From positions 33,388,215 to 33,452,214 of the forward strand of contig NC_067122.1 of NCBI RefSeq assembly GCF_021347895.1: a DNA stretch of 64,000 nucleotides, given 5' to 3'. The notes below the pieces were generated by a model. That model worked only from the letters and a program-made list of their open reading frames with translations. It ran no database searches and was not told the origin of the DNA. This stretch comes from Acanthochromis polyacanthus (taxonomy: Eukaryota > Chordata > Actinopteri > Pomacentridae). Positions 31,701 through 42,799 of the stretch are shown piece by piece (position 1 is the first letter of the stretch; every line of letters starts with the position of its first letter). Made by a program: the position numbers and the translations under genes.

Positions 31701-32355
31701 ATAGTTAACTTGAAAAGTAGATGAAAACACATGTTGCTGTATACATACATCAGATGATATTGATCATTCAGAATACAAATGAGCCCAAATTGTGTTATTC
31801 AAAACATTTGCATTTTATTACTAAAGTATATGCAAGTTTTTGTAGAAAAACATATTGAAAATATAACGCAGTCTTGCACACTGAAATTGAAATCATAAAA
31901 TAAAGTGCATCAAGTTTCTTGTCACTGAAACTATTAATGTCTTAAAGTGACTATCCTCTTTCCCCTGAACAACACAATGAAAGCACTGTATCCTGCAGTG
32001 CGACTCACAGTGAAGGTGCGTGTCCACTAGATGTGATTTTCCCACACGGCAATGCACCGCATCTGAAAATCGCATGGATATGGGCGGTCATGAACAGACC
32101 ACAACATTGTCACGTGACAGTGTGCCTGCACCTGAGTCTCCGCATCAGAAACGTAACAGTTTTTAGATTTTTGTGTAGAATGAGAATCAGTCCTTCAACC
32201 TCCATGACTCCGAATCACCTGTCTGCTCTCCAGCCTGAACATCCCCTATACCATGTCTCGTCACATCCTTTCCCACAGATCCTTACACCTCTCTCCCTAT
32301 ACCTGCAGACCAGCTAAGTAAAGTAGCATTCCTCAGTGTTTTTCCCAGTAGTCCT
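31701..32355. other. non-coding DNA
   Basis: AT-rich stretch, then around 32018-32110 a GTGCGTGTCCACTAGATG..CGCATCTG phrase that resembles a MITE fragment but has no visible partner end. No coding evidence. Confidence 0.4.
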
Positions 32356-32359
32356 TGCC

Positions 32360-32896
32360 AGAGTAGCTTTTCATTTCTGTTGGATAATTACTGCAGTGAT
32401 GAATACGTTTCAGCTGGCACAACCCTAGCTGATGCAGTGAGGAGCTTCTCATTTCTCAAACAACCATATTAGAAGACATACCCTGTGGTCATGGAAAGGA
32501 TGTTAATCTGTCTCAGAAGGGTCAAATAACCATTCTGAGTCAAGCAAAGAAAGGAGATTTCTAAACCTCACAAAATCAGGTTAAAAACCGTCCAACACAT
32601 TATTAAAACCTGGAAAGACAGTGATGAATCATCATCTTTCAGGAAAAAAAAAGTGCTTAATCATATGGTCTGTGTCCAGATTTATCCTGTTTCAAAGTGA
32701 TGGGTGCATCATAGTAAGAAGAGAGGCAGATGAAGTGATGCACTCATCATGCCTACAAGCCTGTGGGGGTAGGGTTATGATCTGGGATTGGTCAGGTTTT
32801 CAATGTTATGTGCCCAAAGAATGAGGTCAGCTGACTATACTCTACGTAGAAACATGAATTTTGAATATGTTTTAGAAGAAGCCCTTACTGTAACTG
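32360..32896 (+). pseudogene. Tc1-like transposase remnant, middle part
   Basis: Disordered frames give ILSQAKKGDF, VKNRPT (N-terminal domain), then READEVMHSSCLQACGG and VMIWDW (normally GG..VMVWG of Tc1 DDE core). Stops and shifts are frequent. It continues past the SINE at 32907 to about 33150. Confidence 0.6.
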
Positions 32897-32906
32897 TGGT
32901 AAACAT

Positions 32907-33116
32907 CCATCCATCCATCCGTCCGTCCATCCATCCATCCATTCTCTATACATCGCTTTATCCTCACTAGGGTCGCGGGGGGTACTGGAGCCTTTCTCAG
33001 CTGACTCGGGCGAAGGCAGGGGACACCCTGGACAGGTCACCAGTCTGTCACAGGGCTACATATACAGACACACAATCACACTCACATTCACACCTACGGA
33101 CAATTTAGAGTAACTT
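32907..33116 (-). mobile_element. 5'-truncated TGGA-tail SINE, copy 3
   Basis: Minus-strand copy with tail of TGGA/ACGG units at left and truncated at GTTACTCTAAATTGTCCGTA. The tRNA head is missing. An exact 10-base target duplication TGGTAAACAT lies at 32897-32906 and 33117-33126, so the truncation happened during insertion, not later. Confidence 0.9.
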
Positions 33117-33129
33117 TGGTAAACATGGA

Positions 33130-34320
33130 AACACAAAATACATCTCAGAAACAATCATTTTGAGTCCATTATGTTCTGGTTAAAATGTTGAAGTCTCAGA
33201 CTTGTGCTTTCTTTCACATGTTTGTGTTAGAATTTACACAACCGCCTTATCTAAGTCTTCTTTCCTGCAGAAAATGAGACAAAAAGGCATTCCTAAGAGG
33301 AGTGAGGGGGTTTAGACCTGGATAGGACTGATCAACAAAACATTCACAGCAGAATAGTCACTGTCTTTCAAGTTATTTTTCAAAGTGTCAAACTTCTGCA
33401 AGAAACTCCATCCCTCTGCAGGTCTGAGTCTCACTCAGCTGTAAAAGAAAAAAACATATTTTAGTTATTCCAGAAAATGGATTGTGTTGGCAAGAATCAC
33501 AGATGTCCTGCTGTAATTCACTTCAATGACTTTAATGGAGCCTACTTCCTGGGAAGGGGAGGTTTCACGTTCTGTCCAGTGTCCAAAATGACGGTTTGAT
33601 GTGGGTTCTGGACCTCCATCCTATAAGAGTGTTTCTTATCTGATTTGGCATCTCCTCTGGAATTCCAAAGACCAAGTGTGTACGCTACACTAGTTAGGAG
33701 CATGAGACGTCGCTGTCAAGCTGTCATTGCGGCCAATGGTGGAAACATTATTTCTAGATTCATTGCTGAAATTAATTTTTGCAAGCATTTTTCAGTTTGC
33801 TTGAATTTCATTAAATTATGATAATATTGAAGTTGCCACAATGTTATACATTTTTGGAAAGCACTACACATGTGACATTAGGAAAACAATTATTTATGCA
33901 ATAATTATTTTTAAAATGGAATGGTGAAGGACTCCTAAAGCCACAGATTTTAGCAAGTTCTGTTAATATTACAAGGGTATTTGTGATCTTTGAAACAAAT
34001 AATTACCTACTTTAAAACTAAATGTTTCTCATTCAACTACAGGGAAGCACCTGCCAGTCATTGCGTTCCTGCTGTGCAACCTGTTTAGGAGCTTCAGTCA
34101 CGCATCATTGCTTGTGGTAAGTTATGTGCACAAAATCATGGAGCCATTTATGGTAATTAGGTTACCTTACTAATTGGGTTGAGGAGAAATATGAAGTCTA
34201 ATCAATTCCAGCAAGCTGAGCTGGGCAATTGTCTTCTCATGTCTACTGAGTAAATCAATAAAAAATTTGGTCTTCTTGATGAACTGAAAGTATTTTTGTA
34301 TCTCTCTTGTCTCATGTTTC
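33130..34320. other. non-coding DNA
   Basis: No gene or repeat recognised. The 34280-34325 part is a pyrimidine-containing stretch that could serve as intron before the zinc-finger exon. Confidence 0.4.
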
Positions 34321-34325
34321 CTCAG

Positions 34326-34473
34326 TTATCCATGCATGTGGAAATGTAAGGATTGTGACAAAACGTTCTCAAGACGATCTCTGCTTCTCAAACACTACAG
34401 ACTTGGTCACCGGCAGTATGGGCGGAGTCATGCCTACCTGCACATAAGGACGCCTGTCAATGACGTTGATTAG
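34326..34473 (+). pseudogene. C2H2 zinc-finger exon fragment
   Basis: Following an AG acceptor (TTTCCTCAG, 34317-34325) the frame reads YPCMWKCKDCDKTFSRRS, then LLLKHYRLGHRQYGRSHAYL and a stop at 34471. One zinc finger of form C-x2-C-x12-H-x4-H is complete. Fingers with the phrase CDKTF-RRSLLLKHYRL recur in teleost multi-copy genes. There is no adjoining exon visible, and the frame ends soon after the finger. It may be a relic of a host multi-copy gene or carried by a transposon. Confidence 0.55.
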
Positions 34474-34604
34474 CTGCGTAAGTACGTATGTGAATCGCAT
34501 CATTGGCTGGAGCAGCCAGTCACCCACTGACTCACACTAAAAATAGAACAGAATTAATAATGTGTTTATTTTATTTTCAATTTAGGTTGGATTTTTTTGT
34601 GCGC

Positions 34605-34680
34605 AGTGCAGATTTTCTGTACGCAGAGACCGTGTCAGCAGTGTGCAATTGCACACGCACACGGCTTAGAGGGAACAGTG
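34605..34680. mobile_element. possible hAT-type right end
   Basis: GTGCGCAGTGCAGATTTTCT followed by CACACGGCTTAGAGGGAACA and GTGG resembles the right terminal region of a common hAT-type repeat. The left partner is not found. Weak. Confidence 0.3.
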
Positions 34681-34689
34681 GTTACAAGG

Positions 34690-37360
34690 AGGGTTCTTTT
34701 ACAGGGTTGCGTCTCTTGGAGATTGGATGAATTGTGTGCCAAGAGATATGGAAATATCTGTGCATGAACTAATGGGAGAACTAAGTTTAAACTATGGTTC
34801 ATCCCCACCCTTAACCAATCACATTTAATTTTTTTAATTATATGTTTGTGCTTTATAATCAATCACATTTCACCATAGTGTATAAAATGTTCTGTTCATA
34901 TCAAACTTTATCCTTCTGTTCCAAACTGAAAAGGTCCTTGATCAAGCTCTTTGAGACACTGATATTAGAAAATGAAGAGCTCAATTGGAGAGAAGTAGTT
35001 TGTCTTCAGTCTCAAAAAATGAACACACAACAAAAACATCCCTTTATAGTGACACCCCAGAATCATTGGTCATGTCAATGTACTTATCTCATGATGGTGC
35101 CTCAGAAGGTTTTGGGATCTTCGATAATACCTTATGTTTTGCAGATGGTTAAGGGGCTTCCATATTTGCCCTCTAGCTTCTGACCTACCACTCTGTTTTG
35201 ATCTATTCACCTTCCTGCTGGAAGATAAATGGTAGAGGAAATAATCATTGTGTTCAGTGACAATGAAGCATCAGTCAACATTAACAGAGCTCCTTGGTTA
35301 TATCAGTGCTCCATATATCTTTGCAGCCTGTCTCGCCAGCATTTGAAGAAACTTAATCGGGTTCACATTTGTTCACCTCCTTCCCTTCTCGAGTCTTTAA
35401 ACATAATATCTGAAGTACAGTTTAATTAAAAACATTTAGACCCTGAACTTCTGGCTTTCTTAGGAAAGGATATTGTTGCCTCCTCTTGAGTAGAGCAAAG
35501 AAGTTCATCCAACAGGCAACAGTAAACATCTTTCTGCTACACTTTGTTGGTAGAAAGTGATTTAAGGCCTGGGTGTTTAGTCTGTATGTAGACACCCTCT
35601 TAATACAGTACAGTTTCTTAGTTTTGGGAAGTTCATTTCACACACTGAGAATTTCTATTCTTTGCATGACTTCACTATATCTGTTCTCTCTTAAGATAAG
35701 CATAAGCAGTCCATTGACAGACTTTCAAAACTGATTTATATTCCTATAAATGTGCTCTGATCTTCATAGCAACCATTCCATATGCTGTCTGTTCTCTGTC
35801 TTCTATGATTGTTCTATGTGATTGATTAATCAGTGCAAGCAGAGATGAGCCTCTGTTCAACATGGACTCTGAGAAGGCCCTGTCCAGTTCTTGGTTTGCT
35901 GCCTCCACATCCCAACCCCGTGGTCACTCACCCAAGCTTCACAACCTATTCCTTCTAGTCATCCTCCACAGTGCATGAACATTTCCTCTGCCTGAATGCC
36001 ATCAAATATTGCTCAAAGGCCATGAATACTTGAAGTATACATAATCTGTGATAACAAAATATAATCGGGGCACTGTTTCATGTGAAGCGTAAATACACTT
36101 TGTATTTAATTTGCACTTGTTAATTTAGGGGCACCATCTCAGTTTACAAAGAAAATTATCATTTTCGATTAAGTCTCTGGGAGGCTTCACTGAAAATGAA
36201 GCTAATCAGTCTGTTAGCTGAAAGTCTTCAGTTCTAATTAGATTGACTTCAGTTCTTACACAATCAAAAACATGACACCGTGAACTGGTCTAACTGAGAA
36301 ATTTTTATTAATTAGTCTACAAACATAATACACGTGAGCTATATGCAGTGGAATTACAGTGTGTGTAGTGAATGTGTTGTGTCAGATTAACCAACTAAAT
36401 GAAGAGGATTATGGTGCCATGTACTGATTGGTTAAAGAAAAACAAAGAATGCTGAACCAAGTCACAGATGTCCTGGCCTACATTCAACTGTTCCCAGCTA
36501 GCAGCTTACAACATACACTGATTCAGTTCACTTCAATTCATACACAGACTGTATACAGTATCGTGCAGATTCACAACAAATGCCATCTCACAGCACTTAG
36601 CATCGTAAGGTACATACCTTATGAATTACAAAACAGAAAACCCAACAATCGAAAGTTGCCTTTTACTTCCTATGAGCAACGGTGGGAAGGAACAATAAAA
36701 CCCCAGAAAAGAGAGGGGAAAAAAAACACAGAACCAGAATTAAGACCTCTACACTGCGTGCGATTTTAACTGTCTTATAAGTTCACGGCTTGCTACTGTG
36801 TATGACCTGAACACTGCATGAAAAGCCACATTATTGGCCCTGTGAATTGTCGAAAACCTACTAAGTTCCCGGCAGTTATCGGCAGTTCACAGGCTGTAAA
36901 CTGCTGTAAGCGGACCGTTTGTTGAGTAGGAGGGTAGGTGTGTGGGACAAGGGGAGAGTGAGACTTCACTAGGGCATGGCAGAGGTGTCAAAACTAATTA
37001 GCATCTGGCCTGCCTGTCTAGCATTACTGAGGACACCCACTGGATGAACCGAGACATGACAACAAAACCAAAAAAAATGTCCTGATTGGTTGACAGATCT
37101 GTTGCCATTGGTCAACCCCTGGGCCATGAAATCCTCCCCCAGTCAGACACAAAAAATAATGATTGTTATTCGTAGTACTTTAATAAATATGTAACATGTA
37201 AAATATACATATTTAGTTAACCTACATACTTGTTATTGTTAACCAATGGCTATCCTACAATCAATGACATGAATTTATTGGGAGGGAAAAATATTTGCAA
37301 AGACATGTTGAATAATAAGAACTTTATTAAACAGTATAGCTGCAATAGTTCTCCAAAATA
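34690..37360. other. AT-rich non-coding DNA
   Basis: About 2.7 kb without terminal repeats, conserved frames or tandem arrays that I recognise. Confidence 0.45.
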
Positions 37361-37483
37361 AAATCAAAACAAGATAGTCAAACCACTTTGAAGATGTCTA
37401 CAATGTGAAGCTGTGTTCTTCATCAGCCTCAAACCAATGCAAGCATGAAAAATCAACACCTCACTCCTCACCTTACACCCTTC

Positions 37484-37573
37484 ACCCCCAACCCCCCACC
37501 CTCCACCCCCAACCCCCCACCCTCCACCCTTCACACCCAACCCCCACACCCAACTCCCCACCCCCCAACAGAC
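37484..37573. repeat. C-rich minisatellite
   Basis: Imperfect repeats of CCACCCTCCACCCCCAACCC-type units. A Gly/Trp-rich frame on the minus strand is an artefact. The G-rich strand could form quadruplex structure. Confidence 0.85.
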
Positions 37574-37714
37574 ACATACACACACAGATTTGCATTTAGC
37601 TCACAGCATTTTCATTGACACTGGAAAGCTTACACCATCCTGGGGACTGGCAGATCAGCTGTCCACATCAATTCCCAGCAATTCTCAGTAACTTTCTGTG
37701 CTGGATAACATTGC

Positions 37715-37965
37715 TTTTTATACCGACAAATCAGTAAAGAAAGGATGGTTTTACCTTGCTGGCATGTTTAACTGTATCTGCAGTCTTCTTCAGCGCGTCA
37801 TCTGACGTGTGCAGAATCTGTCAAACCGGCCACACACCCCGGTCTCTGGAGGATGGAATCCCAGGTATGTGAGAGGATGTAGGCCCCTCGTCCCTTTTCA
37901 TGGAGCAGCTCACCCGCTTCCTGATCTCTATGGCCTCCTTCCTGAGATCTGACAGATTTGTCAAC
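37715..37965 (-). pseudogene. Penelope-like element 3' fragment, minus copy
   Basis: On the minus strand a short frame includes KEAIEIRKRVSCSMKRDEGP, which resembles the C-terminal GIY-YIG endonuclease tail of Penelope-like retroelements (EAIEIRKR..NRDEG). It is followed by CTGAAGAAGACTGCAGATAC and a non-coding tail ending TATAAAAAG. Low divergence from the plus-strand copy downstream. Family call is from motif recall and should be tested. Confidence 0.55.
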
Positions 37966-37984
37966 GGATCACCTGATAAAAAGG

Positions 37985-38098
37985 ACACATCTGCACATCA
38001 GATGATGCTCTGAAGAAGACTGCAGATGCAGTTGAAACATGTCAGCAAGATAAAACCATCCTTTCTTTACTGATTTATTGGTATAAAAAGTAGCGATT
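37985..38098 (+). mobile_element. Penelope-like element 3' fragment, plus copy
   Basis: About 95 bases repeat the end of the previous fragment in inverted orientation: CTGAAGAAGACTGCAGATGC, AGTTGAAACATGTCAGCAAG and AAACCATCCTTTCTTTACTG, ending TATAAAAAGT. A stem ACTGC-AGAT-GCAGT sits between CTGAAGA and GAAAC. Tail-to-tail partial copies are usual for Penelope-like insertions. Confidence 0.55.
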
Positions 38099-38146
38099 AT
38101 CCTCCTATAATAAATGACAAAATGAACATCATTCAACTATTACTTT

Positions 38147-38432
38147 CTGTGCTGCCTGGGAATTGTCATTTACTGCAGTTAACTTGAAATTCCATGAAAA
38201 TTTACAGTGCCATTGTAGTATATAGTGCAGCGCACTTATACTTATAAAAGTAGTACCCGCTTGGGAGGCGGAGTGATATGATGTTCGGAGAGTTGTTGTG
38301 AACTGGTTGTCTGTGTTGCCACTAAAGGATGCCCAGTAAAACAGCGTTAAAAGAACCAGCTTGGTGTCCTCTCTGTCCAACCTGCACCACGAGCTACGTC
38401 GTAATATGGTAACGTTAACAGAAACCACTACA
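38147..38432 (+). repeat. mag-like gypsy 5' LTR (start approximate)
   Basis: Contains a TATA box TATAAAAG (38243-38250) and ends in CACTACA just before the primer site. The 5' limit (TGTGCTGCC at about 38137-38150) is a guess, since no 3' LTR is available for comparison. Confidence 0.6.
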
Positions 38433-38448
38433 TGGTGTCAGAAGCTGG
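38433..38448 (+). other. tRNA primer-binding site
   Basis: TGGTGTCAGAAGCTGG starts right after the LTR CA end, the expected position and TGG start of a primer site. A tRNA-Leu-like 3' end is my best guess for the primer. Confidence 0.6.
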
Positions 38449-38541
38449 TCCAGTGCGCTGCTGTGTTGAAGTTAGACACGAGCTATTGCTAATGGCTAAG
38501 CTAGCGCGAGTGAGCAGCCTGCTACACTCTGAAGCGATGAA

Positions 38542-41500
38542 GTGATGGAGCAGTTCAGACTACCGTCCCCGCTGGTGCTAACAGGAAACATAAGCGAAAA
38601 CTGGAGAAGATGGGAACAGCGCTTTCAAATATACCTGACCGCAAGTGGTGCAGAAGAAAAGGGAAACAAAGTGAAGGTAGCCATTTTACTGCATGCACTC
38701 GGAGAAGACGCTCTGGAAGTGTACAACACACTTGATGTTGAGCGAACAGATGAAGAGCTAACAGTGGATGATATTATAGCCGCATTCAGAGCATATTGTC
38801 AGCCAAAGAAAAACACTGTATTTGAAAGACACCAGTTTTGGGCACATCCTATGGCAGATACAATCACCATTGAAAAATATCTCACAGAGTTGAGACAGAA
38901 AAGCAAAGATTGTGAATTTGGAGCATCAGAAAATGACATGATCAGAGACAAGATTGTGTTCAGTCTGACTGATCAACGGCTCAAAGAGAGACTTTTAAGA
39001 GAATCAGACCTCACGCTGGAGAGAGCGATTGACATCTGTAGAGCTGCGGAGACGGCCAAGGCACAGATACAAGCCATGAGTACAACAACACAAGAAAGAA
39101 CAGTACATGCCATGCACAAGACAAAAGGCAAAGACAACCAGATGCGACACAAAGGTCAAAAACAACATGAACATACCAACAATAAGAAAAGTAATGATCA
39201 ACTCTGCAGGAGATGTGGCAAATCCCATCCACCAAAGCAGTGTCCAGCATTTGGAGTTTCGTGCCGAAAGTGTGGTAGGCTCAATCATTTTGCAAAGGTG
39301 TGTGAGTCTACAAGAGACACACATAAGAAAACAGTGCATGATTTGGCCCCTGAAATTGACACACTTTTCATTGGAACTGTGAAAGTTGATCACATAAACA
39401 CAAAAATAGACAACTCCTGGTATGCAGACGTACATGCAGGGTACATGTCTGTTGAATTTAAGCTTGACACAGGAGCAGAGACTAATGTACTGCCTAACAC
39501 TGTCTACAAAACACTGAAAAGAAAAGCCAGGTGTGAAAAACGGATGAACTTGCATATAAGACCTACAAAGACTGTATTAGTGGCATATGGTGGAGTTAGG
39601 CTGAAACCAGAAGGAATAGTTTCACTGGAGTGCTCCACTGCTCAAAAGAAAGCCACATTGCTGTTTTATGTATCAAACCACTCAGACACAGCTATCCTAG
39701 GCAAGGATGCATGTGAGGCATTGAGTCTGATAAAAAGGATGGACATTGATACAGTCACAGTTCAATATCCAACAACGAAAGAGGAGCTGATAAGGCAACA
39801 TGCAAGTGTTTTTGAAGGACTTGATGAGTTCTCAGGTGAACATCACATCCATGTTGACCCCACAGTCACTCCAGTGATACATGGCTGCAGGAAAATACCA
39901 CTAGCAGTTATGGACATATTAAGAGAGACACTTAATGATCTGTTAAAAGCAGATGTTATAGAGCAAGTGACTGAGCCAACTACATGGGTTAACAGCCTTG
40001 TAGTAACTGAAAAGAAAGACAAGAAGAAGTTACGGGTTTGCCTGGACCCCACTGACTTAAATAAAGCCATTTTGAGACAGCATTATTCTATCCCTACAGC
40101 AGATGAGGTGTTGTGTAAACTTGCTGGAAAGAAGATCTTCACTGTGCTGGATGAGAAGGACGGCTACTGGCAAATAAAACTGGATAAGGAGTTGTCGCTA
40201 CTGTGCACTTTCAACACACCTTGGGGGCGCTATCGGTTCAAACGTCTCCCATTTGGAATAAAGTCAGCGAGTGAAGTCTTTCAGCAGCGCAACTGTGAAA
40301 CTTTTGGTAACATTGCAGGTGTTCACATAATCACAGATGACATGATTATTGCTGCATCAACAGAAAAGGAACATGATGAAATACTGCAAAAGGTGATGAT
40401 CAAGGCAAAGGAAGCCAATGTCAAATTCAACAAAGAGAAAATCCAATACAAGGTCAGCAGTGTCAAATATATGGGTCATGTTGTAACCTCAGAAGGTGTG
40501 AGAGTAGATGAGGCAAAAGTTAAACAAATATTTGACATGCCCTCACCCACAGACAGACCCGCACTGCAGTGCATGCTCGGAATGATCAAGTACCTCTCGC
40601 AGTATATCCCAGGTGAAGCCACAGCTACAGCTCTATTAAGACAGTTGCTGAGGAAGGACAGTGAGTGGCAATGGCAGCACGAACACGAAGACGCTGTCAT
40701 GAAACTAAAGAACGCGCTCGTAACAGCCCCAGTCCTCAAGTTCTTTGATCCAAAAAAAAAAGTGGTCATACAAGCAGATGCATCCAAAGATGATTTGGGC
40801 GCCTGTCTGATGCAAGATGGACATCCAATCGCTTGTGCATCCAGAGCTCTAACAGACACAGAAAAGAACTATGCTCAGATAGAAAAGGAGCTCTTGGCTA
40901 TTGTGTTTTCAGTCAAGCGCTTTCATCAGTATGTCTATGGAGTAAAGGTTAATGTGCAGTCAGATCACAAACCATTGGAAACAATTCTGAAAAAACCACT
41001 GGGAGCAGCTCCATCGAGACGACAGCGGATGTTATTACAACTGCAGCGCTATGATTTGAATGTAAGCTACACGCCAGGTAAAGAACTACAGATCGCAGAC
41101 ACACTTTCAAGAGCAACTACACATGGACAGGACCAGTGTGATCATTTTGATGATAAAGTAATCTATGCTCTTGAACCAACAGAGGCCCTGAGTTGTGAGA
41201 CTCTGGAACAGTTAAAGCTTGAGACACAGACAGATCCTATACTCCAGGCTTTACAGGACACTCACAGGCAAGGCTGGCCACAGCACCGAAGACAAGTGGA
41301 CAAAAGATTAACACAGTACTGGCCCATCAGACACACTGTGTCAGTGAGAGACAGAATAATCTTTGCAGATGACAGGATTATTCTTCCAACCAAAATGAGA
41401 GCAAACATGTTACAGAGGCTGCATGTAGCTCACCATGGCATGCACCGCACCAAAGCTCTGGCCAGAGTGCACTGGTACTGGCCAGGCATAACTAAAGACA

Positions 41501-41925
41501 TTGAAAGAATGGTAGAGTCCTGTGCAACCTGCCAGCAGTTCCAACCCAGCCACCAGAGGGAGCCCATGATCTCTCATGACATCCCAGAGCTTCCTTGGCT
41601 GAAAGTGGGAGCTGATATATTTGAAATCAGTGGTCAGTCATTTCTTCTGATTGTGGACTACTTCTCCAAATTTCCAGAAGTACTGAACATCAGAGACAAA
41701 ACAGCACACACAGTTATCAGCAAGATGAAATCAGTGTTTGCAAGAGAAGGAATACTGAAAGAGATTGTGTGTGATCATGTGCCATCCGCAAGTCAAGAAA
41801 TGAGACAGTTTGCAGTAGCATGGGGCATTAAGCTCACTCACTCAAGCCCTGGATACGCTCAGTCAAATGGTCTCGCCGAAAGAACTGTAAAAACAGTGAA
41901 GCATCTCTTAAAGAAGGCCAAGTAA
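38542..41925 (+). CDS. gypsy (mag-like) gag-pol, 1127 codons, C-terminus truncated
   Basis: Single fused gag-pol frame. Gag capsid region (ENWRRWEQRFQIYLTASG, about residue 20), zinc knuckles CRRCGKSHPPKQC (short form) and CRKCGRLNHFAKVC (about 225-256), protease LDTGAETNVLP (about 308), RT with LPFGIKSASEVFQQ and ITDDMIIAAS (about 598), RNase H QADASKDDLGACL (about 745), integrase HHCC (HVAHHGMH to CATC, 957-995) and core Asp 1023, Asp 1076 (CDHVP, normally SDNGP) and Glu 1112. The first ATG (38542) or the ATG three bases later is the start. A TAA stop replaces a sense codon inside integrase, and homologous reading goes on about 20 codons to about 41980, where the element ends without a 3' LTR. 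The copy is therefore young but incomplete. Confidence 0.9.
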   Translation: MMEQFRLPSPLVLTGNISENWRRWEQRFQIYLTASGAEEKGNKVKVAILLHALGEDALEVYNTLDVERTDEELTVDDIIAAFRAYCQPKKNTVFERHQFWAHPMADTITIEKYLTELRQKSKDCEFGASENDMIRDKIVFSLTDQRLKERLLRESDLTLERAIDICRAAETAKAQIQAMSTTTQERTVHAMHKTKGKDNQMRHKGQKQHEHTNNKKSNDQLCRRCGKSHPPKQCPAFGVSCRKCGRLNHFAKVCESTRDTHKKTVHDLAPEIDTLFIGTVKVDHINTKIDNSWYADVHAGYMSVEFKLDTGAETNVLPNTVYKTLKRKARCEKRMNLHIRPTKTVLVAYGGVRLKPEGIVSLECSTAQKKATLLFYVSNHSDTAILGKDACEALSLIKRMDIDTVTVQYPTTKEELIRQHASVFEGLDEFSGEHHIHVDPTVTPVIHGCRKIPLAVMDILRETLNDLLKADVIEQVTEPTTWVNSLVVTEKKDKKKLRVCLDPTDLNKAILRQHYSIPTADEVLCKLAGKKIFTVLDEKDGYWQIKLDKELSLLCTFNTPWGRYRFKRLPFGIKSASEVFQQRNCETFGNIAGVHIITDDMIIAASTEKEHDEILQKVMIKAKEANVKFNKEKIQYKVSSVKYMGHVVTSEGVRVDEAKVKQIFDMPSPTDRPALQCMLGMIKYLSQYIPGEATATALLRQLLRKDSEWQWQHEHEDAVMKLKNALVTAPVLKFFDPKKKVVIQADASKDDLGACLMQDGHPIACASRALTDTEKNYAQIEKELLAIVFSVKRFHQYVYGVKVNVQSDHKPLETILKKPLGAAPSRRQRMLLQLQRYDLNVSYTPGKELQIADTLSRATTHGQDQCDHFDDKVIYALEPTEALSCETLEQLKLETQTDPILQALQDTHRQGWPQHRRQVDKRLTQYWPIRHTVSVRDRIIFADDRIILPTKMRANMLQRLHVAHHGMHRTKALARVHWYWPGITKDIERMVESCATCQQFQPSHQREPMISHDIPELPWLKVGADIFEISGQSFLLIVDYFSKFPEVLNIRDKTAHTVISKMKSVFAREGILKEIVCDHVPSASQEMRQFAVAWGIKLTHSSPGYAQSNGLAERTVKTVKHLLKKAK

Positions 41926-42795
41926 ACCAACTCAGATCCTTTTCTTGCTTTACAAACTCTGAGGAACACACCTATGGAGTAAGATTACTGTCAAAAGTAT
42001 TCATCCACGATTCTAACCATTCGTATTCGTAATGTTAAACATTGTATGTTAATAAAAAATTTGTACACAAAATTCTGCTGTCATATGCATGAGTTTGATA
42101 AATTAAGGGTTAGGATTGGTTTTACGAGTATGAACCTAAAAGTTGTGAGTGCAACTCTAATTTCTACGACTACGAAGTCTTCCCTGTGAGGACGAATTCA
42201 AGTTTATGGGTACGAGTAGAAAAATACTGGAATGACGTCACATAGGTCACAGGGGAAGGTAATCGAACACCGATTGCTCCAAACGTGCATGCGCCATTTA
42301 TAAAGAGTAGACGTCAGGTGGACCCGGTGGACCCGGTGGACCTACCGGGGCAGGTGGCGCCTCACAGGTCAAGTAAATAACACATCCAACTTCTTGTGAT
42401 TTATTTATTTCATGAAACTGTACTGTTTTAATTGATATACAGTTTATGGACGAAAGACGGTATTGCTTAGCTTGCACGCTAACGAGCCGGGCCGGTGACA
42501 CATTAGCCTTCTAATGCAAGGAGGCTAAGGAGGAGGCTAAGGAGGCTTAATAACAAAACAAACACACGTTTGTTTTTTATGATTATTTTATGAGTATTAA
42601 AATTCAGTAACTTCACTCTTACACACTGTACAGTCACCAAAATCACTGGAGCCATCAATTGTCTCCTGCTGGTCATACTACAACTCTTTGTTTGGTGCTA
42701 AATTAAAAATCTGAATTTTAAGGAATTTTTATGTTTTGTATGATTATTTTATGAGTATTAAAATGGCACTTTTCTTCATGTATGTGGTATATTTT
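41926..42795. other. truncated gypsy end and non-coding DNA
   Basis: Bases to about 41980 continue the integrase after the stop. The remainder is AT-rich with a triplicated GGTGGACCC unit (42318-42344) and a duplicated GGAGGCTAA (42517-42549). No 3' LTR is present. Confidence 0.5.
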
Positions 42796-42799
42796 ATAT

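Noticed and set aside
31890..32320. Frames on both strands near a possible MITE fragment
   Set aside because: No motif; termini not found on both sides.
37364..37585. Gly/Trp-rich 73-codon frame
   Set aside because: Minus-strand translation of the C-rich minisatellite.
39004..39555. 183-codon minus-strand frame
   Set aside because: Shadow of the gypsy gag-pol on the opposite strand with no motif.
38542..41925. Host gene or domesticated gag-pol
   Set aside because: Adjacent LTR with TATA box and primer site, and no introns; it is an ordinary gypsy copy.
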